Origin: Caballeronia arationis
Lineage (GTDB): Bacteria; Pseudomonadota; Gammaproteobacteria; Burkholderiales; Burkholderiaceae
Assembly: GCF_001544975.2 (NCBI RefSeq)
Contig: NZ_FCOG02000006.1
Span: forward strand, 1-64,000
Direction of reading: 5' to 3'
Length of the DNA: 64,000 bases
This document shows positions 27,323-36,775 of the stretch, in pieces. Made by a program: the position numbers and the translations under genes. A model generated the notes under the pieces. That model searched no databases and was not told where the DNA came from. It saw only the letters and a program-made list of their open reading frames with translations. Position 1 is the first letter of the stretch. Every line of letters begins with the position of its first letter.

Positions 27323-29446
27323 ATGCCGACCCAGAAGAAGACGGCCAGCGCCGTCGCTCGTACCCCGTCGCAGAGCAATACGAACCAGAAGGTCGAGAGC
27401 CTGGAAACATTCCGCTCCGACGCAACCGATCAGGCCCTGACCACCAACCAGGGCGTCAAGGTCGCCGACAACCAGAACACGCTGAGCGCCGGCCCGCGCG
27501 GCCCGTCGCTGCTCGAAGATTTCATCATGCGTGAAAAAATCACGCATTTCGACCACGAGCGCATCCCGGAGCGGATCGTGCACGCGCGCGGGTCCGCCGC
27601 GCATGGCGTGTTCAAGGTCTACGAATCGCAGGCCGCGCTCACCAAGGCCGCCTTCCTGCAGGACCCGAAGAAGGAAACGCCGGTGTACGTGCGCTTCTCG
27701 ACGGTTCAGGGTTCGCGCGGTTCCGCCGACACCGTGCGCGACGTGCGCGGCTTCGCCGTCAAGTTCTACACCGAGGAAGGGAATTTCGACCTGGTCGGCA
27801 ACAACATGCCGGTTTTCTTCATACAGGACGCGATCAAGTTCCCCGACTTCGTCCACGCCGTGAAGCCCGAGCCGCACAACGAGATGCCGCAGGGCGGTTC
27901 GGCGCACGACACCTTCTGGGACTTCGTCTCGCTCGTGCCCGAATCGGCGCACATGGTGCTCTGGACCATGTCCGACCGCGCGATCCCGAAAAGCCTGCGG
28001 ACGATGGAAGGCTTCGGCATCCACACGTTCCGTTTCGTCAACGCCGAGGGCAAGGGGCGCTTCGTCAAGTTTCACTGGCGTCCGACGATCGGCTCCGCGT
28101 CGCTCCTGTGGGACGAGGCGCAGAAGCTCGCGGGCAAGGATTGCGACTTCCATCGCCGCGACCTGTGGGACGCGATCGACATGGGCGACTATCCGGAATG
28201 GGAACTGGGCGTGCAGATCGTCGAGGAAGAAGACGAGCACAAGTTCCCGTTCGACCTGCTCGATCCGACCAAGATCATCCCCGAGGAACTCGTGCCGCTG
28301 AAGATGATCGGCAAGCTCACGCTCAATCGCAATCCGGACAACTTCTTCGCGGAAACCGAGCAGGTCGCGTTCTGCCCGGGCCATATCGTGCCGGGCCTCG
28401 ATTTCACGAACGATCCGCTCCTGCAGGGACGGCTCTTTTCCTACACCGACACGCAGATCAGCCGGCTCGGCGGCCCGAACTTCCACGAGATTCCGATCAA
28501 CCGGCCGCTTGCGCCGATGCACAACGGCCAGCGCGACGCGATGCATCGCCAGACGATCGACAAGGGGCAGGCGTCCTACGAGCCGAATTCGATCGACGGC
28601 GGTTGGCCGAAGGAAACGCCGCCAGCCGCGGCGGGCGGCGGGTTCGAGAGCTATACGGAGCGCGTCGAGGGCTCGAAGATCCGCGTGCGCAGTCCGTCGT
28701 TCATCGACCACTACTCGCAGGCGACGCTCTTCTGGAACAGCATGACGCCGCCTGAAAAGGATCACATCGTCGGCGCGTATTCGTTCGAACTGAGCAAGGT
28801 CGAGCGCAAACCCATCCGCGAACGGCAACTCGGCATTCTCGCGAACATCGACGGCGAACTGGCCTCGCGCGTCGCCGCGAATCTCGGCTTGCCGGTGCCG
28901 AAGCAGAGCGCGAGCGCTGAGGAACTGGGCAAGCCGTCGGTGAACGAATCGCCGGCGCTGTCGATCGTCGCGAAGACGCCGCCTTCGGTCAAGACGCGCA
29001 AGGTCGCGATTCTCGCCGCGAAGGGCGCGGATGCGGCGAGCATCAAGGCCGTCAAGGACGCGCTCGCCGCCGAGGGTGCGCACGCGAAGGTAATCGCGCC
29101 GGTGCTGGGAACGCTCGACGGCGGCATCGAAGTCGACGCGACGATCCTCGCGATGCCTTCCATCATGTTCGATGGCGTCGTGGTCGCGGGCGGCAAGGAG
29201 AGCGCGAAGGCGCTCTCGGAGTCGGGCGACGCGCGGCACTTCGTGCTGGAGTCGTTCAAGCACCTGAAGGCGATCGGCGCGATCGGCGACGGCGAGGACG
29301 TGCTTGCGGCCGCCCATCTGCCGACGGGGAACGATGGCGTGTCAGTCGGCGGCGATGCGAAGGCGGTGATGAAGGCGTTCATTGAGGCGCTCGGCAATCA
29401 TCGCGTCTGGGCGAGGGCGCAGAAGGCGGAAAGTGTGCCGGCTTGA
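27323..29446 (+). CDS. katE: Large-subunit (clade 2) catalase, HPII type
   Basis: A 707-residue haem catalase that turns hydrogen peroxide into water and oxygen. The core has His87 ([12 protein letters not shown]), Asn160 ([11 protein letters not shown]) and the haem-ligand Tyr374 ([14 protein letters not shown]); the spacings match E. coli HPII. From about residue 555 the C-terminal flavodoxin/DJ-1-like domain of large catalases follows ([31 protein letters not shown]). The start at 27323 has GGAG upstream. It is the last gene after the two peptidases and ends at a strong terminator. KatE is normally a stationary-phase enzyme. Confidence 0.95.
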   Translation: MPTQKKTASAVARTPSQSNTNQKVESLETFRSDATDQALTTNQGVKVADNQNTLSAGPRGPSLLEDFIMREKITHFDHERIPERIVHARGSAAHGVFKVYESQAALTKAAFLQDPKKETPVYVRFSTVQGSRGSADTVRDVRGFAVKFYTEEGNFDLVGNNMPVFFIQDAIKFPDFVHAVKPEPHNEMPQGGSAHDTFWDFVSLVPESAHMVLWTMSDRAIPKSLRTMEGFGIHTFRFVNAEGKGRFVKFHWRPTIGSASLLWDEAQKLAGKDCDFHRRDLWDAIDMGDYPEWELGVQIVEEEDEHKFPFDLLDPTKIIPEELVPLKMIGKLTLNRNPDNFFAETEQVAFCPGHIVPGLDFTNDPLLQGRLFSYTDTQISRLGGPNFHEIPINRPLAPMHNGQRDAMHRQTIDKGQASYEPNSIDGGWPKETPPAAAGGGFESYTERVEGSKIRVRSPSFIDHYSQATLFWNSMTPPEKDHIVGAYSFELSKVERKPIRERQLGILANIDGELASRVAANLGLPVPKQSASAEELGKPSVNESPALSIVAKTPPSVKTRKVAILAAKGADAASIKAVKDALAAEGAHAKVIAPVLGTLDGGIEVDATILAMPSIMFDGVVVAGGKESAKALSESGDARHFVLESFKHLKAIGAIGDGEDVLAAAHLPTGNDGVSVGGDAKAVMKAFIEALGNHRVWARAQKAESVPA

Positions 29447-29470
29447 TTTTCCGGCGCGGCGAAGCGAGAA

Positions 29471-29500
29471 AATCCCCCGACTTGGTTGGGGGATTTTTTT
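29471..29500 (+). terminator. Intrinsic terminator after katE
   Basis: AATCCCCC (29471-29478) pairs with GGGGGATT (29488-29495) and runs into a stretch of seven T to 29500. The rest of the 303-base gap to the next gene holds no gene I can see. Confidence 0.85.
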
Positions 29501-29749
29501 GCAGCGGGGCGTCCGCCAATCCCTCGGAGTGGTCGTTCTTAAGATAAAACTGCGTTGACTTCGCGCTGCAGCGCATCGAAGCTGCGTTTCGTGCGTTCAT
29601 CTGCGCCAACGCCCGGGCGACGTGCGTCGCCTGACAAACGCGCTTCGCCTTCGATCGATGCAATTCTTCACGCGATTGCGTCAAAAACCGGCATTTCTCA
29701 TCCCCTACATTTTTGAGACACTGGCCGGAGCCAATATGCGGCCTAGAGC

Positions 29750-32700
29750 GTGTCACCTACACCGATCAATTTGTGGCGTAGCGCGCGGCTGATCGTCTGC
29801 GCGCTGTCGCTGTCTACCTGCGCTTGCGCTGCCCTGGCGGGCGAGCGCGACGCGTTCGTCGTCGGCGCGGTTCCCGGCGCGATCCTGCCGCTCGAATTCG
29901 CCGCGCCGTCGACGGTGCCTGGCCCCTCTGGCCCCTCTGGCGCCGCAGGAGCCTCGGAAGCCGCGCCCGCCGTGCAGGGCATCTCGGCCGACTATGCCAG
30001 GGAAGTCGCGCTCAGGCTGAGCCGCCCGCTCGAATGGCGCGTCTATCCCGACCGGTCCGCGATGATGGAGGCGCTCGCGCACAGCGAGATCGATGCCGCC
30101 ACGGCGGCCACAGGCAACGACACCGACCTGCCGGTCGTACTCAGCCATCCTTATCTGCCGACGCAGCAGATTTTCATCGAAGCGCGGACGAAACACGCGC
30201 CGACCGGCCGCGTAGCCTACGTCGAGGCGCAGACCTCGCCCACGCGGCTGCAGTCGGCGTACCCGCACTTGCATCCGGTGAGCTACCGGAGCGTGAGCAG
30301 CGCGCTCCTCGCCGTGGCGATCGGCGATGCGGACGCATTCGTCGGTGATCTCGTCGCCGCGTCCTACACGATGGACCACTTCGATCTGACCGGTCTCAGG
30401 GTCAGCGGCTTCGCCCCATTCGACGAAGGCGGCTACATCTTCGCGTTCGCCGCCGGCAAGCCGGGCGTGACGGAACTCGTGGAGCAGGTGAACGCCGCGC
30501 TCGCCCGGCTGCCTGCGCGCTTCCAGCTTGAAGCGCACTCGCGCTGGGGCGTGACGACCGCCGCGGTCGATGCCAACGGCCCGCTCGACCTGACCGATGC
30601 CGAACGTGCCTGGATCGCCGCGCATCCGGTCGTGACGTACGCGATGCTCGACCGTGCGGCGCCGCTCGGCTTCCGGGACGCGCGCGGAAATCCCGCCGGT
30701 TTCGCCGTCGACATGCTTGAAGCGATCGAGCGTCTCACCGGCTTGCATTTCGTACCGCGCGTGGACTTTTCCATCGAGGACATCGAGCGCGACCTGAGCG
30801 ACGGAACCGCGCTCCTGACGCCGGTGCCGCTGCCGCCCGTCGAGGGTGTCCGATTGCTGAGCAGCCGCCCGTTCGGGGAGGGCCTCTTCGTGATCGTTAC
30901 CCGCACGGGTTCCACTCCGCGCCGCAATCCCGACGCGCTCAAGGGCGTGCGGGTAGCGGTGCCGGCCAGCAGCCTCGTCGGCGCGGAGGTGCAGCGGCGG
31001 GTACCGTCGGTGCAGCTTGTCGAGACGACGGGCCACCACGCCATATTCGACGCGCTCGCCAGCGGCCGGGCTGACGCCGCCGTCTCCGAGATGGGATTCG
31101 CGAACTACGCGGCGTCGAACCCATATCGGGACAAACTGGAGATAACGGGTGTCTTCTCCAGCGAGCCGGAGCAATACAGGTTTTCGGTTGTGGAGCGCGA
31201 GCCGGTGCTCGCCGGCATCCTCGACCGCGCGCTCGGCCGTCTGCATGGTGCGCAGCTCGACGCAATCCGCAGCCGCTGGTCGCTCGGCGAGCATCCGGAA
31301 ACGCTCTGGGAGCGGCGGCGCCCGCTGGTGCAGTTCACGGCGGCGATTGGCGCGGGCATCGTCGTGCTGCTGTGCGCGTGGGCCATGTCGCTGCGCACGC
31401 AGATCACGCGCCGCGCCGCCGCCGAGGCGGCGCTGCGTGCGGCAAAGGAGGAGGCAGAGACCGCGAACCGCGCCAAATCCACCTTCCTCGCAACCATGAG
31501 CCACGAAATCCGCACGCCGATGAGCGCCGTCCTCGGCTTGCTGGAACTGGAACTGCGCGGTCCGGGGGACCGCGCATCGACGGAGCGCTCGCTCGCGACG
31601 GCGCAGCAGGCCGCGCGCGAGCTGCTCAGCCTGATCGACGACATTCTCGACGTCGCGAAGATCGAAGCGGAGCGGCTCGACCTCGCGCCCGCGCCGCTCG
31701 AACTGGATGCGTGGGTGGAGAGCGTGGCCGCGATCTACGGGCAGGCCGCGCGCGGCAAGGATATCCGGCTGACGGTGGAAAAGCGCGGCAGCGCAGGCCC
31801 GGCCTGGGTCACCGCCGATGCGCTGCGGTTGCGGCAGGTGGTAGGCAACCTGCTTTCGAACGCGATCAAGTTCACGTCGAAGGGCGGCGTGACGCTGGCG
31901 TATCGCGTCGGTGAAATGGCGAACGGAGTGAGGGAAGTGGTGTTCGATATTTCGGATACCGGGATCGGCATGACGCGCGAGCAGCAGTCGGCGCTCTTCG
32001 CGCCGTTCGTGCAGGTGCACGACAACCGCAGCGGGCATTTTGGCGGGACGGGCCTCGGGCTGTCGATATGCCGCCGCCTCACGACGATGATGGGCGGTTC
32101 CGTGGCCGTGGAAAGCGAGCCGGGCTGCGGCAGCCGGTTCACGGTGCGGCTCGCGCTGCCCGCGGCGCAGCCGGTGGCCGGCCCGGCGGCAATCGAGGCG
32201 GACGAACGCACGAAGGCGGCGTCCGAACTCGCGGCGCTCGCGGGGTTGCATGCGCTCGTGATCGACGACCACCTGGCGAACCGCATCGTGGTGAGCGGCC
32301 AGCTCGTGGAACTCGGCTGCACGGCGGACACGGCGTCCGACGGCGCCGAGGGACTGGCACGCTGGGTGTCGGACCCGGCGGCGTTCGATTTGATGATGGT
32401 CGACTGCTCGATGCCGGTGATGCGCGGCGAGGAGGTCGCGCGGCGGGTGCGGGCACGCGAGGCGAGCGCGACGGTCCCGGCGGGCCCGGCGGGTTCGGCC
32501 CGCGGGCCGGTGCCGATCGTCGGCATGACTGCGGATGCGCAACCCGAAGCCGCAGCGCGAGCCGTCGAGGCGGGGATGAACGTGTGTCTCGTGAAGCCGG
32601 TGGCAATCGACGACTTGCGACGGGTGCTCGCTGCGGTGCTGGCCGGGGCGCCGGCGTCGCTGCGAGCGCATGCGCAGTCCGCCTCCCTGATCGATCCGCA

Positions 32701-33388
32701 GCCGGCGCATCCCAGCGAAGCGGAGCGGGTGCCTGTAGGGAATGCGCAGCCAGCGTCCCAGCCGCTGCCGTCTTCCAAACACGACGGCCGGCCGGCACAT
32801 CGGCCGCCGACTTTTTCCGGCAAGGCCGTCGCGCGCGCCAGATCGCAGCGGCGCCCGCTTTTCGACTTCGGTACGAAGCTGCATCCGGAGTCACGGGCGG
32901 ACGCGCCTCTGCGGTCCGGACGATCCAGTGAGGATCGCCCGGCGCAGGCTGCGCCGTCCCCGGCCGTCTCCGACGCCACCTTCGACCGCGCGCTCGTCGA
33001 CGCTTTCGGCGCGCAGGCCGATGGACTGATCGACGCGCTGAGAACCGCGAACGCGGAGGACTTCGACAAGGCCCGCGCCGCCATGACCGCGCGCGACTAC
33101 GCGTACCTTCACGACACGGCGCATCGCATGAAGGGCGCGGCCGTCGTTATCGGGGCGGCGCCGTTCGTCGCCGCGTGCGCGGCGCTGCAGCTTGCCTGTC
33201 GCGCCGCATTCAACCCAGACCCAGGCAGCGCGACGCACAACGACGACCACACTGCCACGCCGCCCGACACGCGGGTCGTTGCCGCCTTTCGCGCGTTCGT
33301 CGACGAAGGTGCGGCGCTCGAGAACGCGCTCTCGAACCACACGCCATCGCCGTCCGTCGAGCCGTTTCCGAAGCAGCGTGTGTTTTAA
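29750..33388 (+). CDS. BvgS-like hybrid sensor histidine kinase
   Basis: 1212 residues in the inner membrane. Order: signal segment (about 10-30), two tandem periplasmic family-3 binding domains (about 35-280 and 285-520), one membrane helix (529-549), HisKA with His585 in MSHEIRTPMS, HATPase (Asn704 in NAIKFTSKGG, then DTGIGM and GTGLGLSI), a receiver with Asp885 (MMVDCSMPVM) and Lys in CLVKPVA, a Pro/Ser/Arg-rich linker of about 115 residues, and an Hpt domain with His1125 (AHRMKGAAVV). This is the phosphorelay of BvgS/EvgS, which answers to chemical signals through Venus-flytrap domains. No response regulator gene lies beside it. The start is a GTG with a poor ribosome site; a TTG seven codons later is possible. 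Confidence 0.92.
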   Translation: MSPTPINLWRSARLIVCALSLSTCACAALAGERDAFVVGAVPGAILPLEFAAPSTVPGPSGPSGAAGASEAAPAVQGISADYAREVALRLSRPLEWRVYPDRSAMMEALAHSEIDAATAATGNDTDLPVVLSHPYLPTQQIFIEARTKHAPTGRVAYVEAQTSPTRLQSAYPHLHPVSYRSVSSALLAVAIGDADAFVGDLVAASYTMDHFDLTGLRVSGFAPFDEGGYIFAFAAGKPGVTELVEQVNAALARLPARFQLEAHSRWGVTTAAVDANGPLDLTDAERAWIAAHPVVTYAMLDRAAPLGFRDARGNPAGFAVDMLEAIERLTGLHFVPRVDFSIEDIERDLSDGTALLTPVPLPPVEGVRLLSSRPFGEGLFVIVTRTGSTPRRNPDALKGVRVAVPASSLVGAEVQRRVPSVQLVETTGHHAIFDALASGRADAAVSEMGFANYAASNPYRDKLEITGVFSSEPEQYRFSVVEREPVLAGILDRALGRLHGAQLDAIRSRWSLGEHPETLWERRRPLVQFTAAIGAGIVVLLCAWAMSLRTQITRRAAAEAALRAAKEEAETANRAKSTFLATMSHEIRTPMSAVLGLLELELRGPGDRASTERSLATAQQAARELLSLIDDILDVAKIEAERLDLAPAPLELDAWVESVAAIYGQAARGKDIRLTVEKRGSAGPAWVTADALRLRQVVGNLLSNAIKFTSKGGVTLAYRVGEMANGVREVVFDISDTGIGMTREQQSALFAPFVQVHDNRSGHFGGTGLGLSICRRLTTMMGGSVAVESEPGCGSRFTVRLALPAAQPVAGPAAIEADERTKAASELAALAGLHALVIDDHLANRIVVSGQLVELGCTADTASDGAEGLARWVSDPAAFDLMMVDCSMPVMRGEEVARRVRAREASATVPAGPAGSARGPVPIVGMTADAQPEAAARAVEAGMNVCLVKPVAIDDLRRVLAAVLAGAPASLRAHAQSASLIDPQPAHPSEAERVPVGNAQPASQPLPSSKHDGRPAHRPPTFSGKAVARARSQRRPLFDFGTKLHPESRADAPLRSGRSSEDRPAQAAPSPAVSDATFDRALVDAFGAQADGLIDALRTANAEDFDKARAAMTARDYAYLHDTAHRMKGAAVVIGAAPFVAACAALQLACRAAFNPDPGSATHNDDHTATPPDTRVVAAFRAFVDEGAALENALSNHTPSPSVEPFPKQRVF

Positions 33389-33457
33389 TGGACCTTTCCC
33401 TTGTCTTGAAATCAGACCCCGGCGCCCGCTGCGCGTCGCGCAGGAGGCATCCGACGC

Positions 33458-33928
33458 ATGAACCGAAGACCCATCCTGGTCGCGCTTGCCGCGGCGGCGT
33501 TCGCCGCCGCGCCGTCCTTCGCGCAGCGCGCCGAGTGGCTCGATCCGCACGTCACGCAGGCGACCATCGTCGAAACGATTTGCGTGCCGGGCTATGCCGA
33601 CCGGGTGTCGCCATCGTTCGACGTCCAGATGCGCCAGAAGCAGCGTCTGCTGAAACAGCGCGGCATCGACGAGGCCTTCGCGTCCGAATACGCGCTCGAT
33701 CACCGGATTCCCGTGCTGCTCGGCGGCCTCGCGAGCGCGCCGGCGAATCTCGATCTGCGGCCTTGGGAAGGCCGCAGCGGCCAGCGCCGCAAGGAGCGGC
33801 TCGCGGTGTTCCTGAAGCGCTGCGTCTGCACCGGCGACATCACGCTCGCCGTGGCGCAAGCGGCCATCGCAGGAGACTGGGCAAATCGCTACCCGAATCT
33901 GTCGAGCCTGACGTGTACGGGCTCATGA
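33458..33928 (+). CDS. Exported HNH-like small protein
   Basis: A 156-residue protein with a signal peptide (to about SFAQ, residue 23). The mature part contains EYALDHRIPVLLGG followed by NLDLRPWEG and KERLAVFLKRCVC. The DH...P...GG...NL...K pattern resembles the beta-beta-alpha core of HNH nucleases, so a periplasmic or secreted nuclease is possible, but the second catalytic histidine is not clear. AGGAGG lies before the ATG. It follows the hybrid kinase by 69 bases and precedes another exported protein by 29. Confidence 0.75.
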   Translation: MNRRPILVALAAAAFAAAPSFAQRAEWLDPHVTQATIVETICVPGYADRVSPSFDVQMRQKQRLLKQRGIDEAFASEYALDHRIPVLLGGLASAPANLDLRPWEGRSGQRRKERLAVFLKRCVCTGDITLAVAQAAIAGDWANRYPNLSSLTCTGS

Positions 33929-33957
33929 ACGAAACCACCGAACTCCGGAGAAATTTC

Positions 33958-34365
33958 ATGCAGGCAATTCTCGATCACGCACGCAGGCGCATCGCGGCTG
34001 CCCGGTTCACGCTGGCCGCGCTCGGCGTGGCGGCGCTCGCCGTCGCGAGCCAGGGCGCGGCGGCGCAGCCCGCGGGCAAGCACGGCAAACCGTCGGCCGA
34101 TTGCGGAAAAGGGCAGGCGATGACGATCGTCGGCGATACGCCCGGCGCGATCAGCTTCGACGTCTACCGGCAGTTGCATCCGGTCACGGCGCAACATCTT
34201 GCGCTGTTCGCCGACAGCGGGCAGGTCAGGATGCTGCATGACGGACTGCGCGTGTGCACGGTCCACGACGACGGCGTCGACGATCCGAGCGCCGTTCTCG
34301 TGCGCCCGCCGAGCGACAGGATGAGCTACTGGGTCGGTGCCGGCGACCTCGCCAAAGCGCGCTGA
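33958..34365 (+). CDS. Exported protein of unknown function
   Basis: 135 residues. The start at 33958 is preferred because GGAG is eight bases upstream and it yields a signal peptide (TLAALGVAALAVASQGAAAQ); an earlier in-frame ATG at 33925 lacks this. The mature protein is soluble, with one Cys pair (DCGKG and RVCTVHDDG) that may form a disulfide. No family recognised. It is 29 bases after the HNH-like gene and is probably in the same transcript. Confidence 0.7.
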   Translation: MQAILDHARRRIAAARFTLAALGVAALAVASQGAAAQPAGKHGKPSADCGKGQAMTIVGDTPGAISFDVYRQLHPVTAQHLALFADSGQVRMLHDGLRVCTVHDDGVDDPSAVLVRPPSDRMSYWVGAGDLAKAR

Positions 34366-34560
34366 ACGCAGCCGTCCATATCCTGAAAATAGCGGTGACG
34401 GCCACGCGGAGGCTTGCGGTGCGATCCAACTCGTAGCGGCCGATCTCCGCCGGACGGGGTTTGCGGATCACGACGACACAAAAAGTCAAAATGTCGCAGG
34501 GCAACACACGTCCGGGTGACTAACATGTATTTGTCTTGAAATTAGCTTCGTGGAGCCGCG

Positions 34561-34686
34561 ATGATCGTCCTGTACTTCTCTGTCCTGCTTGCTGGCGCGA
34601 GCCTCGTCCATACCTTGATGAATCGCCGCGAGCGGCTGCAGCCGGCGCGCGTCGAGCGGCGTTCTGATGCGTATCGCGAGCGGTGA
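34561..34686 (+). CDS. Very small membrane protein (41 residues)
   Basis: MIVLYFSVLLAGASLVHTLM forms one likely membrane helix, followed by an Arg/Glu-rich cytoplasmic tail (NRRERLQPARVERR). A GGAG ribosome site lies at the right distance before the ATG. Its TGA stop overlaps the GTG start of the next gene by four bases (GTGA), which strongly argues that it is translated. Function unknown. Confidence 0.65.
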   Translation: MIVLYFSVLLAGASLVHTLMNRRERLQPARVERRSDAYRER

Positions 34687-34958
34687 GCACCATGCATCTA
34701 TTGATCTGGAACCTGCCGCGGCGGTGCGCCGCGTCCGAGGTCCGGCGCTTTCTGGAGCATGAGCTGGGCAAGTACGTGTCGGCGATCGAGGTCTACGGCG
34801 CAGGCACGCCCGACGCTTACGCCGACGCCACGCTCACCACCGACCTGCCCTATATCGGCGAAGTGATTGCACAGCGACTGTCCCAGCGGCGCCTGCACGA
34901 CACGCCGCTGCGCGCGCGGGCGTCGGTCTCCGGCGACGCATCGACGTGGCTGCATTAG
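34683..34958 (+). CDS. RRM-like small RNA-binding protein
   Basis: A 91-residue protein that resembles one RNA-recognition-motif fold: LLIWNLPRRCAASEVRRFLE would be strand 1 (RNP2-like) and helix 1, AIEVYGAG strand 2, DAYADATLTT strand 3 and PYIGEVIAQRLSQRRL helix 2. The usual aromatic RNP1 is not well kept. The start may be the GTG at 34683, overlapping the 41-residue gene, or the ATG at 34692. Translational coupling favours the first. A strong terminator follows about 110 bases later. Confidence 0.72.
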   Translation: MSTMHLLIWNLPRRCAASEVRRFLEHELGKYVSAIEVYGAGTPDAYADATLTTDLPYIGEVIAQRLSQRRLHDTPLRARASVSGDASTWLH

Positions 34959-35066
34959 ACGGGCGTCATCAGGCCGGGCCGCCTCGCGTTGAACTTTGCG
35001 GGACAGAACGCGACGAACCGGATGTGCGGTGCGTCGAACCACTCCGATTCTTCGATTTTTTCAAGG

Positions 35067-35098
35067 AAACCGGTGCAGTCGAATGCACCGGTTTTTTT
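35067..35098 (+). terminator. Strong intrinsic terminator
   Basis: AAACCGGTGCA (35067-35077) pairs perfectly with TGCACCGGTTT (35084-35094), loop GTCGAA, followed by a T run to 35098. It ends the transcript of the RRM-like gene and insulates the L,D-transpeptidase gene. Confidence 0.88.
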
Positions 35099-35164
35099 GC
35101 GACCGCGCGGCGCGCGTGACAAGGCGCGGCAGGTCGACCGCAACGGAAGGCACCCAGGAGTTCG

Positions 35165-36334
35165 ATGCTTCAGGCAGGTTCGAAGGACACAAAGCGCGGG
35201 GCGGTCTGCCTTGCGATTATCGCCATAGTTGTCACGGCCACGCCCGCGTTCGGTCAGAGCGCTCAGAACGCAGCGGGCGCGGTGTCGTCGGGCTCAGTGG
35301 GGAAGCCACAGCGTGAAATGCCGCCCTTGCTCCCGACGCCCGGCGCGCCGCCGCCGGTGACCGGCGGCCCGGTGCAATTTCCGCAACCAGGCGAAGAGAG
35401 CCGGCCGCTGCCCGCGATGCCCGTGCCGCCCTCGCCAGGATCCGGTGTTTCGTCCTCGCCCGCGAGCGGTGCGGAGGTGCCGCCGCAGGAGACCGGCGCG
35501 TCGGAGGTCGAAGCCGAGATTCCGCCGCCGCCCGCGCCGAACGTCGCACAGCAGTCCGGGCTCGACTCCGCCGGCGCGTTCGCGCTGCGGCAGATCTTCG
35601 CGAATGAGGTGAAGCGCCGGCTCGCCGTGCCCGCCGCCGATCAGCAGGCTTACGGGCGCCTCTTGCAACAGACGCTTGCCGCGAACGGGCACGGCGATCT
35701 GGCGAACGAATACGTCGTGCTCGTCGATCGCAGCCAGAACGCGCAGGCGCTCTTCATCTACTTCCGCGCGAAACCGGGCGACGCCTGGTCGATGATCGGC
35801 GCGACGCCGGTTTCGACCGGCCGCCCGGGCACCTACGACCACTTCCTGACGCCGCTCGGCGTCTTCGCTCACACGCCGCTCAACATGGACTATCGCGCGG
35901 AGGGCACGGAGAACGAGTTCGGCATCTGCGGCTACGGCGCGCGCGACATGCGCATCTACGATTTCGGCTGGGCCGATGGCGAGCGCGGCTGGGGCAAGGG
36001 CGGCATCTCGCAAATGCGCTTCCAGATGCACGCGACCGATCCCGACAAGCTCGAACCGGTGCTCGGCATCCGCCATTCGAAAGGCTGCGTGCGGATTCCT
36101 GCGGCGCTGAACGTGTTTCTCGACCATCGCGGCATCCTCGACGCCGATTACGAAGCGCGCGCGGCCGAAGGCGAATCGCTCTGGATCCTGAAGAACAAGC
36201 GCGAGGCGACGCCGTGGGCGGGGCGCTATCTGGTCGTCGTCGATACCGCGCGCAAGGTGCGGCCGGCGTGGTCGCCCGCACCGGGCGGCGCAGTCCGGGC
36301 GAAAGTCCCGGCCAACGCGGATACGGCGGACTGA
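35165..36334 (+). CDS. L,D-transpeptidase (YkuD) family protein
   Basis: 389 residues. A signal peptide covers about 1-31, then a Pro/Gly/Ser-rich disordered segment (about 35-125), a helical part, and a YkuD-type catalytic domain in the C-terminal half. The signature HSKGCVRIP gives His304 and the nucleophile Cys308. Such enzymes make 3-3 cross-links in peptidoglycan or attach proteins to it in the periplasm. An AGGAG site precedes the ATG. It is monocistronic between terminators or convergent genes. Confidence 0.88.
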   Translation: MLQAGSKDTKRGAVCLAIIAIVVTATPAFGQSAQNAAGAVSSGSVGKPQREMPPLLPTPGAPPPVTGGPVQFPQPGEESRPLPAMPVPPSPGSGVSSSPASGAEVPPQETGASEVEAEIPPPPAPNVAQQSGLDSAGAFALRQIFANEVKRRLAVPAADQQAYGRLLQQTLAANGHGDLANEYVVLVDRSQNAQALFIYFRAKPGDAWSMIGATPVSTGRPGTYDHFLTPLGVFAHTPLNMDYRAEGTENEFGICGYGARDMRIYDFGWADGERGWGKGGISQMRFQMHATDPDKLEPVLGIRHSKGCVRIPAALNVFLDHRGILDADYEARAAEGESLWILKNKREATPWAGRYLVVVDTARKVRPAWSPAPGGAVRAKVPANADTAD

Positions 36335-36365
36335 CGGGCCGGGTGCTCTGACGCCGTCGCGCGCG

Positions 36366-36551
36366 TCACTCGATGGAGAACGTGTCGAGCGGCTGGTTCG
36401 CACGCGCGTCGCCGGCGAAGCGCGCGGCGAGCTGTTCGTGGAGCCTGCGCGCCTCGTCGAGCGTCAGGTCGATCCAGTACGGGTCGCCGGCTGCGTCGTT
36501 CAGGCGCTCGGGCGGAAACTGGATCTCGATGACGACGCCTTTTTTATACAT
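36366..36551 (-). CDS. Small conserved-looking cytoplasmic protein
   Basis: 61 residues starting MYKKGVVIEIQFPPERLNDA, with two beta strands, a PYWIDLTLDEARRLHEQL helix and a polar tail. AGAAGG lies upstream of the ATG. No family name comes to mind; the amino-acid make-up is protein-like and not that of a chance frame. It converges with the L,D-transpeptidase gene and is divergent from phnS. Confidence 0.6.
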   Translation of the reverse strand: MYKKGVVIEIQFPPERLNDAAGDPYWIDLTLDEARRLHEQLAARFAGDARANQPLDTFSIE

Positions 36552-36775
36552 CTGAAAGCCTTCTCTGGAAGCGGAACGTTAGGCACCCAGTCTAGCAACC
36601 GAACGCGCGCCGATTGGCCACGCTCGGGAAAGAATGCGTTGAACGCGCGCGGGTTGACGCGGCGTTCCGATGAACGTCACGGCGATGTCACGAAGTTCGG
36701 CGATGCTTCCGTCGATCGGCACCCGGCGCAACGCCGGTGCCCGTTTTCATCGACCCCGCTTCGACCAGAGAGACC

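Noticed and set aside
27305-29317. 670-codon minus-strand frame opposite katE
   Set aside because: Shadow of the catalase; composition is not protein-like.
29753-32884. Very long open frame (over 1000 codons) on the minus strand opposite the hybrid kinase
   Set aside because: It is Arg/His-rich, without domains, and mirrors the kinase codon pattern; such frames are common opposite GC-rich genes.
34955-35143. 62-residue minus-strand frame across the terminator at 35067-35098
   Set aside because: It would run through a strong hairpin, lacks a ribosome site and shows no recognisable pattern; not enough to call a gene.
36552-36775. Pho box upstream of phnS
   Set aside because: No pair of CTGTCAT-like repeats with proper spacing was found by eye.
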